From assembly GCA_036172665.1 (NCBI GenBank), contig JAYKNF010000038.1:174220-238219 (forward strand): a DNA stretch of 64,000 bases, written 5' to 3'. Below, in pieces: positions 1-11,289 of this stretch. This DNA is from Prosopocoilus inquinatus. Its lineage: Eukaryota; Arthropoda; Insecta; Coleoptera; Lucanidae. The notes under the pieces are model-generated. The model had not been told where the DNA came from. It saw only the letters and a list, made by a program, of their open reading frames with translations, and searched no databases. The position numbers and the translations under genes are program-made. How positions within the stretch are numbered: the first letter of the stretch is position 1; each line of letters opens with the position of its first letter.

Positions 1-63
1 TCTCGATGGACTCCAGTAACTCTAATGTGAGATACGAAATTTTCGGACGCAGCAGAAGCTGGA

Positions 64-80
64 AATAGTTTTAAACGAAA
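64..80 (-). other. Weak CENP-B-box-like motif (first copy)
   Basis: The minus strand reads TTTCGTTTAAAACTATT. Against the CENP-B box core NTTCGNNNNANNCGGGN it matches TTCG, the central A and the following C (6 of 9 core bases) but lacks GGG. It is present in most monomers. The GAACG variants (TTTCGTTCAAAACTATT) keep the same six matches. Without GGG, binding by a CENP-B-type protein is doubtful, and a chance match is quite possible. Confidence 0.2.
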
Positions 81-100
81 CAACACGCATTAGCGTTGTT
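79..100. other. Dyad in each monomer (potential hairpin), first copy
   Basis: AACAAC at 79-84 is complementary to GTTGTT at 95-100. Inside lie a two-base AC bulge, a GC/GC pair step and an ATTA loop. The element recurs every 149 bp. The commonest change within it, CGCATTAG to CGTATTAG, turns one G-C pair into a G-U wobble if read as RNA, so the fold survives. Monomers with CAACAAATATT lose the inner pairs but keep the six-base outer stem. It could be a protein-binding dyad, a transient cruciform or a feature of a satellite transcript; nothing here decides between these. Confidence 0.6.
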
Positions 101-153
101 CCTGTGATGTATCTAATCGATCCTTACTCATCTATCATGTTATTTGACGTTTG

Positions 154-302
154 GATGGACTCCAGTAACTCTGAAGTGAGATACAAAGTTTTTGGACGCA
201 GCAGAAGCTGGAAATAGTTTTGAACGAAACAACACGTATTAGCGTTGTTCCTGTGATGTATCTAATCGATCCTTACTTTTCTATCATGTTATTTGACGTT
301 TC
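154..302 (+). repeat. Example of one 149-bp monomer (anatomy)
   Basis: Monomer coordinates used throughout start at GATGGACTCC. Positions 1-15 are well conserved. Positions 16-53 are the variable region that defines subfamilies. Positions 60-76 hold a weak CENP-B-box-like motif on the minus strand. Positions 75-96 form a dyad, AACAAC ... GTTGTT. Positions 97-117 read CCTGTGATGTATCTAATCGAT and are mostly conserved, with an ATCGAT site at 112-117. Positions 118-149 contain the TCATCT, TTATCT or TTAGCT variants followed by ATGTTATTTGACGTTT. The phase is arbitrary; no natural start of the unit can be deduced. This copy has GAAGTGAG, shared with 14501. Confidence 0.95.
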
Positions 303-451
303 GATGGACTCCAGTAACTCTGATGTGAGATACGACGTTTTCGGACGCAGCAGAAGCTGGAAATAGTTTTAAACGAAACAACACGCATTAGCGATGTTCC
401 TGTGATGTATCTAAACGATCCTTACTCATCTATCATGTTATTTGACGTTTG
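303..451 (+). repeat. Subfamily B monomer example
   Basis: Diagnostic bases are CTCTGATGTG, then GATACGACGTTTTCGG, CAGAAGCTGG and TTTTAAACG. It is often followed by GCGATGTTCC instead of GCGTTGTTCC. This change breaks one base pair of the dyad stem. The type is common across the whole window and in each higher-order unit on the right. Confidence 0.8.
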
Positions 452-600
452 GATGGACTCCAGTAACTCTAATGTGAGATACGAAATTTTCGGACGCAGC
501 TGAAGCTAGAAATAGTTTTAAACGAAACAACACGCATTAGCGTTGTTCCTGTGTTGTATCTAATCGATCCCTACTTATCTATCATGTTATTTGACGTTTG

Positions 601-749
601 GATGGACTCCAGTAACCCTGACGTGAGATACGAAGTTCTCGGACGCAGCAGAAGCTGGAAATAGTTTTAAACGAAACAACACGTATTAGCGTTGTTCCTG
701 TGATGTATCTAATCGATCCTTACTCATCTATCATGTTATTTGACGTTTG
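601..749 (+). repeat. Subfamily C monomer example
   Basis: It is recognised by CCCTGACGTG followed by TACGAAGTTCTCGG. It is usually preceded by CTTATCTATC and ends in GACGTTTGG. In the left half it alternates with subfamilies D and H. One sub-branch reads GAATCTGGAAAGAG (near 951, 8425, 10660, 11703, 15875 and 20792), spaced by whole monomers once the 24-bp insertion is allowed for. Confidence 0.8.
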
Positions 750-3580
750 GATGGACTCCAGTAGCTCTGATGTGAGATACGACGTTTTCTGAGGCAGCAG
801 AAGCTGGAAATAGTTTTAAACGAAACAACACGCATTAGCGTTGTTCCTGTGATGTATCTAATCGATCCTTGCTTATCTATCATGTTATTTGACGTTTGGA
901 TGGACTCCAGTAACCCTGACGTGAGATACGAAGTTCTCGGAGGCAGCAGAATCTGGAAAGAGTTTTAAACGAAACAACACGCATTAGCGTTGTTCCTGTG
1001 ATGTATCTAATCGATCCTTACTCATCTATCATGTTATTTGACGTTTGGATGTACTCCAGTAACTCTAATGTGAGATACGAAATTTTCGGACGCCGCAGAA
1101 GCTGGAAATAGTTTTAAACGAAACAACACGCATTAGCGTTGTTCCTGTGATGTATCTAATCGATCCTTACTCATCTATCATGTTATTTGGCGTCTCGATG
1201 GACTCCAGTAACTCTGATGTGAGATACGACGTTTTCGGACGCAGCAGCAGCTGGAAATAGTTTTAAACGAAACAACACATATTAGCGTTGTTCCTGTAAA
1301 GTATCTAATCGATCCTTACTCATCTATAATGTTATTTGACGTTTGGACGGACTCCAGTAACTCTGATGTGAGATACAAAGTTATCGGACGCAGCAGAAGC
1401 TGGAAATAGTTTTGAACGAAACAACACGTATTAGCGTTGTTCCTGTGATGTATCTAAACGATCCTTACTTATCTAACATGTTATTTGACGTTTTGATGGA
1501 CTCCAGTAAGTCTGATGTGAGATAAAAAGTTTTTGGATGCAGCAGGAGCTGGAAATAGTTTTAAACGAAACAACACGTATTAGCGTGGTTCCTGTGCTGT
1601 ATCTAATCGATACTTACTTATCTATCATGTTATTTGACGTTTCGATGGACTCCAGTAACTGTGATGTGAGATACGAAGTTTTCGGACGCAGCAGAAGCTG
1701 GAAATAGTTTTAAACGAAACAACACGTATTAGCGTTGTTCCTGTGATGTATCTAATCGATCCTTATTCATCTATCACGTTATTTGACGTTTGGATGGACT
1801 CCAGTAACTCTGATGTGAGATAAAAAGATTTCGGACGCAGCAGAAGCTGGAAATAGTTTTGAACGAAACAACACGTATTAGCGTTGTTCCTGAGATGTAT
1901 CTAGACGATCCTTAATTATCTAACATGTTATTTGACGTTTGGATGGACTCCAGTAAGTCTGATGTGAGATACAAAGTTTTTGGACGCAGCAGGAGCTGGA
2001 AATAGTTTTAAACGAAACAACACGTTTTAGCGTTGTTCCTGTGATGTATCTAATCGATCCTTACTCATCTATCATGTTATTTGGCGTTACGATGGACTCC
2101 AGTAACTTAGATGTGAGATACGAAGTTCTCGGACGCAGCTGAAGCTAGAAATAGTTTTAAACGAAACAACACGTATTAGCGTTGTTCCTGTGATGTATCT
2201 AATCGATCCTTACTCATCTATCATGTTATTTGACGTTTGGATGGACTCCAGTAGCTTTGATGTGAGATACGACGTTTTCTGAGGCAGCAGAAGCTGGAAA
2301 TAGTTTTAAACGAAACAACACGCATTAGCGTTGTTCCTGTCATGTGTCTAATCGATCCTTACTTATCTATCATGTTATTTGGTGTTTCGATGGACTCCAG
2401 TAGCTCTGATGTGAGATACGAAGTTTTCGGACGCAGCAGAAGCTGGAAATAGTTTTAAACGAAACAACACGCATTAGCGTTGTTCCTGTGATGTATCTAA
2501 TCGATCCTTACTCATCTAACATGTTATTTGACGTTTCGATGGACTCCAGTAACTCTTATGTGAGATACGAAATTTTCGGACGCAGCAGAAGCTGGAAATA
2601 GTTTTAAACGAAACAACACGCATTAGCGTTGTTCCTGTGATGTATCTAATCGATCCTTACTTATCTATCATGTTATTTGACGTTTGGATGGACTCCAGTA
2701 ACCCTGACGTGAGATACGAAGTTCTCGGACGCAGCAGAAGCTGAAAATAGTTTTAAACGAAACAACACGTATTAGCGTTGTTCCTGTGATGTATCTAATC
2801 GATCCTTATTCATCTATCATGTTATTTGACGTTTCGATGGACTCCAGTAACTCTGATGTGAGATACGAAGTTTTCGGACGCAGCAGAAGCTGGAAATAGT
2901 TTTAAACGAAACAACACGTATTAGCGTTGTTCCTGTGATGTATCTAATCGATCCTTACTCATCTATCACGTTATTTGACGTTTGGATGGACTCCAGTAAC
3001 TCTGATGTGAGATACAAAGATTTCGGACGCAGCAGAAGCTGGAAATAGTTTTGAACGAAACAACACGTATTAGCGTTGTTCCTGAGATGTATCTAAACGA
3101 TCCTTACTTATCTAACATGTTATTTGACGTTTGGATGGACTCCAGTAAGTCTGATGTGAGATACAATGTTTTTGGACGCAGCAGGAGCTGGAAATAGTTT
3201 TAAACGAAACAACACGTTTTAGCGTTGTTCCTGTGCTGTATCTAATCGATTCTTACTTATCTATCATGTTATTTGACGTTTCGATGGGCTCCAGTAACTC
3301 TCATGTGAGATACGACGTTTTCGGACGCAGCAGAAGCTGGAAATAGTTTTAAAGGAAACAACACGCATTAGCGATGTTCCTGTGATGTATCTAATCGATC
3401 CTTACTCATCTATCATGTTATTTTACGTTTGGATGAACTCCAGTAACTCTGATGTGAGATACAAAGTTTTTGGACGCAGCAGAAGCTGGAAATAGTTTTG
3501 AACGAAACAGCACGTATTAGCGTTGTTCCTGTGATGTATCTAATCGATCCTTACTCATCTATCATGTTATTTGACGTTTG

Positions 3581-3753
3581 GACGGACTCCAGTAACTCTG
3601 ATATGAGATACAACAGTAACTCTGATGTGAGATACAAAGTTATCGGACGCAGCAGAAGCTGGAAATAGTTTTAAACGAAACAACACGCATTAGCATTGTT
3701 CCTGTGATGTATCTAATCGATCCTTACTCATCTATCATGTTATTTGACGTTTG
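3581..3753 (+). repeat. 173-bp monomer with internal 24-bp tandem duplication
   Basis: The 24 bases at 3590-3613, beginning CAGTAACTCT, are repeated at 3614-3637. The two copies differ by one base (GATATGAG versus GATGTGAG). It is the only net length gain found in the window and shifts the phase of all later monomers by +24. The paralogous position near 18675 lacks it, so it arose after that duplication or was lost from the other copy. Confidence 0.95.
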
Positions 3754-3902
3754 GATGGACTCCAGTAACTCTGATGTGAGATACAAAGTTTTTGGACGCA
3801 GCAGAAGCTGGAAATAGTTTTGAACGAAACAACACGTATTAGCGTTGTTCCTGTGATGTATCTAATCGATCCTTACTTAGCTACTATGTTATTTGACGTT
3901 TC
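3754..3902 (+). repeat. Subfamily A monomer example
   Basis: It is recognised by CTCTGATGTG, GATACAAAGTTTTTGG, CAGAAGCTGG, TTTTGAACG and CGTATTAG. The TTTAAA (DraI) site present in most other types is absent because of the GAAC change. Where TTAGCTACTATG ends the monomer, a subfamily E monomer usually follows. Confidence 0.8.
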
Positions 3903-5839
3903 GATGAACTCCAGTAACTCTAATGTGAGATACGAAATTTTCGGACGCAGCAGCAGCTGGAAATAGTTTGAAACGAAACAACAAATATTAGCGTTGTTCC
4001 TGTGATGTATCTAATCGATCCTTACTCATCTATCATGTTATTTGACGTTTGGACGGACTCCAGTAACTCTGATGAGAGATACAAAGTTTTTGGACGCAGC
4101 AGAAGCTGGAAATAGTTTTGAACGAAACAACACGTATTAGCGTTGTTCCTGTGATGTATCTAATCGATACTTACTTAGCTACTATGTTATTTGACGTTTC
4201 GATGGACTCCAGTAACTCTGATGTGAGATACAAAGTTTTTGGACGCAGCAGAAGCTGGAAATAGTTTTGAACGAAACAACACGTATTAGCGTTGTTCCTG
4301 TGATGTATCTAATCGATCCTTACTCATCTATCATGTTATTTGACGTTTGGATGGACTCCAGTAACTCTGATGTGAGATACAAAGTTTTTGGACGCAGCAG
4401 AAGCTGGAAATAGTTTTGAACGAAACAACACGTATTAGCGTTGTTCGTGTGATGTATCTAATCGATCCTTACTTAGCTACTATGTTATTTGACGTTTCGA
4501 TGGACTCCAGTAACTCTAATGTGATATACGAAATTTTCGGACGCAGCAGCAGCTGGAAATAGTTTGAAACGAAACAACAAATATTAGCGTTGTTCCTGTG
4601 ATGTATCTAATCGATCCTTACTCATCTATCTTGTTATTTGACGTTTGGAAGGACTGCAGTAACTCTGATGAGAGATACAAAGTTCTCGGACGCAGTAGAA
4701 GCTGGAAATAGTTTTGAACGAAACAACACGTATTAGCGTTGTTCCTGTGATGTATCTAATCGATCCTTACTCATCTATCATGTTATTTGACGTTTGGATG
4801 GACTCCAGTAACTCTGATGTGAGATACAAAGTTTTTGGACGCAGCAGAAGCTGGAAATAGTTTTGAACGAAACAACACGTATTAGCGTTGTTCCTGTGAT
4901 GTATCTAATCGATACTTACTTAGCTACTATGTTATTTGACGTCTCGATGGACTCCAGTAACTCTAATGTGAGATACGAAATTTTCGGACGCAGCAGCAGC
5001 TGGAAATAGTTTTAAACGAAACAACACGTATTAGCGTTGTTCCTGTGATGTATCTAATCGATCCTTACTCATCTATCATGTTATTTGACGTTTGGATGGA
5101 CTCCAGTAACTCTGATGTGAGATACAAAGTTTTTGGACGCAGCAGAAGCTGGAAATAGTTTTGAACGAAACAACACGTATTAGCGTTGTTCCTGTGATGT
5201 ATCTAATCGATCCTTTCTTAGCTACTATGTTATTTGACGTTTCGATGGACTCCAGTAACTCTAATGTGAGATACGAAATTTTCGGACGCAGCAGCAGCTG
5301 GAAATAGTTTGAAACGAAATAACAAATATTAGCGTTGTTCCTGTGATGTATCTAATCGATCCTTACTCATCTATCATGTTATTTGACGTTTGGACGGACT
5401 CCAGTAACCCTGACGTGAGATACGAAGTTCTCGGACGCAGCAGAAGCTGGAAATAGTTTTAAACGAAACAACACGCATTAGCGTTGTTCCTGTGATGTAT
5501 CTAATCGATCCTTACTTATCTATCATGTTATTTGACGTTTGGATGGACTCCAGTAACCCTGACGTGAGATACGAAGTTCTCGGACGCAGTAGAAGCTGGA
5601 AATAGTTTTGAACGAAACAACACGTATTAGCGTTGTTCCTGTGATGTATCTAATCGATCCTTACTCATCTATCATGTTATTTGACGTTTGGATGGACTCC
5701 AGTAACTCTGATGAGAGATACAAAGTTCTCGGACGCAGTAGAAGCTGGAAATAGTTTTAAACGAAACAACACGTATTAGCGTTGTTCCTGTGATGTATCT
5801 AATCGATCCTTACTCATCTATCATGTTATTTGACGTTTG

Positions 5840-5988
5840 GATGGACTCCAGTAACTCTGATGAGAGATACAAAGTTCTCGGACGCAGTAGAAGCTGGAAA
5901 TAGTTTTGAACGAAACAACACGTATTAGCGTTGTTCCTGTGATGTATGTAAACGATCCTGACTTATCTAACATGTTATTTGACGTTTG
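5840..5988 (+). repeat. Subfamily G monomer example
   Basis: Diagnostic bases are CTCTGATGAGAG, ACAAAGTTCTCGG and CAGTAGAAGCTGG. This copy also has a rare TGTATGTAAACG where most copies read TGTATCTAA. The reverse strand here contains a 66-codon open stretch (5821-6021) that is only a chance gap between stops in satellite sequence. Confidence 0.8.
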
Positions 5989-6584
5989 GATGGACTCCAG
6001 TAAGTCTGATGTGAGATACACAGTTTTTGGACGCAGCAGGAGCTGGAAATAGTTTTAAACGAAACAACACGCATTAGGGTTGTTCCTGTGATGTATCTAA
6101 TCGATTCTTACTCATCTATCATGTTATTTGACGTTTGGACGGACTCCAGTAACCCTGACGTGAGATACGAAGTTCTCGGACGCAGCAGAAGCTGGAAATA
6201 GTTTTAAACGAAACAACACGCATTAGCGTTGTTCCTGTGATGTATCTAATCGATCCTTACTTATCTATCATGTTATTTGACGTTTGGATGGACTCCAGTA
6301 ACCCTGACGTGAGATACGAAGTTCTCGGACGCAGCAGAAGCTGGAAATAGTTTTAAACGAAACAACACGTATTAGCGTTGTTCCTGTGATGTATCTAATC
6401 GATCCTTACTCATCTATCATGTTATTTGACGTTTGGATGGACTCCAGTAACTCTGATGTGAGATACAATGTTTTTGGACGCAGCAGAAGCTGGAAATAGT
6501 TTTGAACGAAACAACACGCATTAGCGTTGTTCCTGTGATGTATCTAATCGATCCTTACTTAGCTACTATGTTATTTGACGTTTC

Positions 6585-6733
6585 GATGGACTCCAGTAAC
6601 TCTAATGTGAGATACGAAATTTTCGGACGCAGCAGCAGCTGGAAATAGTTTGAAACGAAACAACAAATATTAGCGTTGTTCCTGTGATGTATCTAATCGA
6701 TCCTTACTCATCTATCATGTTATTTGACGTTTG
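6585..6733 (+). repeat. Subfamily E monomer example
   Basis: It is recognised by CTCTAATGTG, TACGAAATTTTCGG, CAGCAGCAGCTGG, TTTGAAACG and CAACAAATATTAGCG. It lacks the inner arm of the dyad. The preceding monomer nearly always ends with TTAGCTACTATG, so the linked unit crosses the arbitrary monomer boundary used here. Confidence 0.8.
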
Positions 6734-7925
6734 GACGGACTCCAGTAACTCTGATGAGAGATACAAAGTTCTCGGAAGCAGTAGAAGCTGGAAATAGTTT
6801 TGAACGAAACAACACGTATTAGCGTTGTTCCTGTGATGTATCTAATCGATCCTTACTCATCTATCATGTTATTTGACGTTTGGATGGACTCCAGTAACCA
6901 TGACGTGAGATACGAAGTTCTCGGACGCAGCAGAAGCAGGAAATAGTTTTAAACGAAACAACACGTATTAGCGTTGTTCCTGTGATGTATCTAATCGATC
7001 CTTACTCATCTATCATGTTATTTGACGTTTGGATGGACTCCAGTAACTCTGATGTGAGATACAAAGTTTTTGGACGCAGCAGAAGCTGGAAATAGTTTTG
7101 AACGAAACAACACGCATTAGCGTTGTTCGTGTGATGTATCTAATCGATCCTTACTCATCTATCATGTTATTTGACGTTTGGATGGACTCCAGTAACTCTG
7201 ATGTGAGATACAAAGATTTCGGATGCAGCAGAAGCTGGAAATAGTTTTGAACGAAACAACACGCATTAGCGATGTTCCTGTGATGTATCTAAACGATCCT
7301 TACTTATCTATCATGTTATTTGACGTTTGGACGGACTCCAGTAACTCTGAGGTGAGATACAAAGTTCCCGGACGCAGCAGAAGCTGGAAATAGTTTTGAA
7401 CGAAACAACACGTATTAGCGTTGTTCCTGTGATGTATCTAATCGATCCTTACTTATCTATCATGTTATTTGACGTTTCGATGGACTCCAGTAACTCTGAT
7501 GTGAGATAAGACGTTTTCGGACGCAGCAGAAGCTGGAAATAGTTTTAAACGAGACATCACGTATTAGTGTTGTTCCTGTGATGTATCTAATCGATCCTTA
7601 CTCATCTATCATGTTATTTGGCGTTACGATGGACTCCAGTAACTTAGATGTGAGATACGAAGTTCTCGGACGCAGCTGAAGCTAGAAATAGTTTTAAACG
7701 AAACAACACGCATTAGCGTTGTTCCTGTGATGTATCTAATCGATCCCTACTTATCTATCATGTTATTTGACGTTTGGATGGACTCCAGTAACCCTGACGT
7801 GAGATACGAAGCTCTCGGACGCAGCAGAAGCTTTAAATAGTTTTAAACGAAAAAACACGTATTAGCGTTGTTCCTGTGATGTATCTAATCGATCCTTACT
7901 CATCTATCATGTTATTTGACGTTTG

Positions 7926-8074
7926 GATGGACTCCAGTAGCTCTGATGTGAGATACGACGTTTTCTGAGGCAGCAGAAGCTGGAAATAGTTTTAAACGAA
8001 ACAACACGCATTAGCGTTGTTCCTGTGATGTATCTAATCGATCCTTACTTATCTATCATGTTATTTGGCGTTTC
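7926..8074 (+). repeat. Subfamily H monomer example
   Basis: It is recognised by GCTCTGATGTG and CGACGTTTTCTGAGGCAGCAG, where the usual TCGGACGC is replaced by CTGAGGC without a change of length. It is common from 1 to 30 kb (for example near 770, 2270, 10320, 15690 and 29410) and essentially missing from the regular higher-order region beyond 30 kb. Confidence 0.8.
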
Positions 8075-9301
8075 GATGGACTCCAGCAGCTCTGATGTGA
8101 GATACGACGTTTTCGGAAGCAGCAGAAGCTGGAAATAGTTTTAAACGAAACAACACGCATTAGCGTTGTTCCTGTGATGTATATAATCGATCCTTACTCA
8201 TCTATCATGTTATTTGACGTTTCGATGGGCTCCAGTAACTCTAATGTGAGATACGAAATTTTCGGACGCAGCAGAAGCTGGAAATAGTTTTAAACGAAAC
8301 AACACGCATTAGCGTTGTTCCTGTGATGTATCTAATCGATCCTTGCTTATCTATCATGTTATTTGACGTTTGGATGGACTCCAGTAACCCTGACGTGAGA
8401 TAAGAAGTTCTCGGACGCAGCAGAATCTGGAAAGAGTTTTAAACGAAACAACACGCATTAGCGTTGTTCCTGTGATGTATCTAATCGATCCTTACTCATC
8501 TATCATGTTATTTGACGTTTGGATGGACTCCAGTAACTCTAATGTGAGATACGAAATTTTCGGACGCCGCAGAAGCTGGAAATAGTTTTAAACGAAACAA
8601 CACGCATTAGCGTTGTTCCTGTGATGTATCTAATCGATCCTTACTTATCTATCATGTTATTTGACGTTTGGATGGACTCCAGTAACCCTGACGTGAGATA
8701 CGAAGTTCTCGGGCGCAGCAGAAGCTGGAAATAGTTTTAAACGAAACAACACGTATTAGCGTTGTTCCTGTGATGTATCTAATCGATCCTTATTCATCTA
8801 TCATGTTATTTGGCGTCTCGATGGACTCCAGTAACTCAGATGTGAGATACGAAGTTCTCGGACCCAGCTGAAGCTAGAAATAGTTTTAAACGAAACAACA
8901 CGCATTAGCGTTGTTCCTGTGCTGTATCTAATCGATCCTTACTTATCTATCATGTTATTTGACATTTCGATGGACTCCAGTAACTCTGATGTGAGATACG
9001 ACGTTTTCGGTCGCAGCAGCAGCTGGAAATAGTTTTAAACGAAACAACACATATTAGCGTATTTCCTGTAATGTATCTAATCGATCCTTACTCATCTATC
9101 ATGTTATTTGACGTTTGGACGGACTCCAGTAACTCTGATGTGAGATACAAAGTTATCGGACGCAGCAGAAGCTGGAAATAGTTTTGAACGAAACAACACG
9201 TATTAGCGTTGTTCCTGTGATGTATCTAAACGATCCTTACTTATCTAACATGTTATTTGACGTTTTGATGGACTCCAGTAAGTCTGATGTGAGATACAAA
9301 G
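8012..9301 (+). repeat. Local duplication, copy 1 (22-monomer spacing)
   Basis: It matches 11290-12579 at an offset of 3,278 bp (22 x 149). Shared rare markers include CCAGCAGC (8083 and 11361), GACCCAGCTG (8871 and 12149) and GACATTTCG (8961 and 12239). Similarity ends where copy 1 continues with ACAAAGTTTTTGG and copy 2 with ACAAAGATTTCGG. Confidence 0.8.
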
Positions 9302-9713
9302 TTTTTGGATGCAGCAGGAGCTGGAAATAGTTTTAAACGAAACAACACGTATTAGCGTTGTTCCTGTGCTGTATCTAATCGATACTTACTTATCTATCAT
9401 GTTATTTGACGTTTCGATGGACTCCAGTAACTCTGATGTGAGATACGAAGTTTTCGGACGCAGCAGAAGCTGGAAATAGTTTTAAACGAAACAACACGTA
9501 TTAGCGTTGTTCCTGTGATGTATCTAATCGATCCTTATTCATCTATCACGTTATTTGACGTTTGGATGGACTCCAGTAACTCTGATGTGAGATACAAAGA
9601 TTTCGGACGCAGCAGAAGCTGGAAATAGTTTTGAACGAAACAACACGTATTAGCGTTGTTCCTGAGATGTATCTAAACGATCCTTACTTATCTAACATGT
9701 TATTTGACGTTTG

Positions 9714-9862
9714 GATGGACTCCAGTAAGTCTGATGTGAGATACAAAGTTTTTGGACGCAGCAGGAGCTGGAAATAGTTTTAAACGAAACAACACGTATT
9801 AGCGTTGTTCCTGTGATGTATCTAATCGATCCTTACTCATCTATCATGTTATTTGACGTTTC
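9714..9862 (+). repeat. Subfamily F monomer example
   Basis: It is recognised by AGTAAGTCTGATGTG, ACAAAGTTTTTGG and CAGCAGGAGCTGG. It is typically preceded by CTAAACGATCC and TTATCTAACATG, so the upstream monomer has lost the ATCGAT site. A sub-branch reads GATAAAAAGTTCTTGG in the right-hand higher-order units. Confidence 0.8.
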
Positions 9863-10905
9863 GATGGACTCCAGTAACTCTGATGTGAGATAAGACGTTT
9901 TCGGACGCAGCAGAAGCTGGAAATAGTTTTAAACGAAACATCACGTATTAGCGTTGTTCCTGTGATGTATCTAATCGATCCTTACTCATCTATCATGTTA
10001 TTTGGCGTTACGATGGACTCCAGTAACTTAGATGTGAGATACGAAGTTCTCGGACGCAGCTGAAGCTAGAAATAGTTTTAAACGAAACAACACGCATTAG
10101 CGTTGTTCCTGTGATGTATCTAATCGATCCCTACTTATCTATCATGTTATTTGACGTTTGGATGGACTCCAGTAACCCTGACGTGAGATACGAAGCTCTC
10201 GGACGCAGCAGAAGCTGGAAATAGTTTTAAACGAAAAAACACGTATTAGCGTTGTTCCTGTGATGTATCTAATCGATCCTTACTCATCTATCATGTTATT
10301 TGACGTTTGGATGGACTCCAGTAGCTCTGATGTGAGATACGACGTTTTCTGAGGCAGCAGAAGCTGGAAATAGTTTGAAACGAAACAACACGCATTAGCG
10401 TTGTTCCTGTGATGTATCTAATCGATCCTTACTTATCTATCATGTTATTTGACGTTTCGATGGGCTCCAGTAACTCTAATGTGAAATACGAAATTTTCGG
10501 ACGCAGCAGAAGCTGGAAATAGTTTTAAACGAAACAACACGCATTACCGTTGTTCCTGTGATGTATCTAATCGATCCTTGCTTATCTATCATGTTATTTG
10601 ACGTTTGGATGGACTCCAGTAACCCTGACGTGAGATACGAAGTTCTCGGACGCAGCAGAATCTGGAAAGAGTTTTAAACGAAACAACACGCATTAGCGTT
10701 GTTCCTGTGATGTATCTAATAGATCCTTACTCATCTATCATGTTATTTGACGTTTGGATGGACTCCAGTAACTCTAATGTGAGATACGAAATTTTCGGAC
10801 GCCGCAGAAGCTGGAAATAGTTTTAAACGAAACAACACGCATTAGCGTTGTTCCTGTGATGTATCTAATCGATCCTTACTCATCTATCATGTTATTTGGC
10901 GTTAC

Positions 10906-11203
10906 GATGGACTCCAGTAACTTAGATGTGAGATACGAAGTTCTCGGACGCAGCTGAAGCTAGAAATAGTTTTAAACGAAACAACACGCATTAGCGTTGT
11001 TCCTGTGATGTATCTAATCGATCCTTACTCATCTATCATGTTATTTGGCGTTACGATGGACTCCAGTAACTTAGATGTGAGATACGAAGTTCTCGGACGC
11101 AGCTGAAGCTAGAAATAGTTTTAAACGAAACAACACGCATTAGCGTTGTTCCTGTGATGTATCTAATCGATCCCTACTTATCTATCATGTTATTTGACGT
11201 TTG
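10906..11203 (+). repeat. Two adjacent subfamily D monomers (single-monomer tandem duplication)
   Basis: Two D monomers lie side by side at 10906 and 11055. They are identical from GATGGACTCC through CGATCC and differ only in their last about 30 bases. D is recognised by CTTAGATGTG, GAAGTTCTCGG and CAGCTGAAGCTAGAAATAG, usually preceded by GGCGTTAC. Elsewhere D monomers are separated by other types, so this pair looks like a one-step unequal exchange. Confidence 0.85.
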
Positions 11204-11289
11204 GATGGACTCCAGTAACCCTGACGTGAGATACGAAGCTCTCGGACGCAGCAGAAGCTGGAAATAGTTTTAAACGAAAAAACACGTAT

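Larger units (their letters stand above)
1..3602 (+). repeat. Left block, copy 1 of a duplicated monomer series
   Basis: This mixed-subfamily stretch reappears in the same order at 14329-18675. Private markers give the offsets. GAAGTGAG at 173 pairs with 14501 (offset 14,328). GTGTTG at 551 pairs with 15475, and GTAAAGTA at 1296 with 16220 (both 14,924). TGAGATG at 1891 pairs with 16964, and TTTTACG near 3425 with 18498 (both 15,073). The offset grows by exactly four monomers and then one, so the copies differ by whole-monomer gains. The block holds no gene. Confidence 0.85.
3603..7300 (+). repeat. Satellite block rich in subfamilies E and G
   Basis: This stretch repeatedly combines TTAGCTACTATG, the E type (CAGCAGCAGCTGG with CAACAAATATT) and the G type (GATGAGAG with CAGTAGAAG). 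C and A monomers are interspersed. The same succession is later embedded in the regular higher-order units beyond 30 kb, so this region may resemble the ancestral or a decayed version. No gene or foreign element was seen. Confidence 0.75.

Noticed and set aside
5821..5950. Hammerhead-like ribozyme core: CTGATGAG, CGAAAC and a stem resembling stem III
   Set aside because: The elements are present in order in G-type monomers, but stem II would have a single base pair and stem I does not pair. Most other monomers read CTGATGTG, breaking the invariant core. It is probably chance.
5821..6021. 66-codon open reading frame on the minus strand beginning MYLTSDLLES
   Set aside because: It lies inside satellite monomers, spans more than one of them, has no start-site context or homology, and exists only where substitutions removed the usual stops. 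149 is not a multiple of 3, so every frame shifts at each monomer.
10906..11054. 12-base identity of AGCTAGAAATAG with the synthetic Cas9 guide-RNA scaffold
   Set aside because: It arises by one substitution from the common AGCTGGAAATAG of the satellite, and flanking bases do not match. It is not a construct or a tracrRNA.
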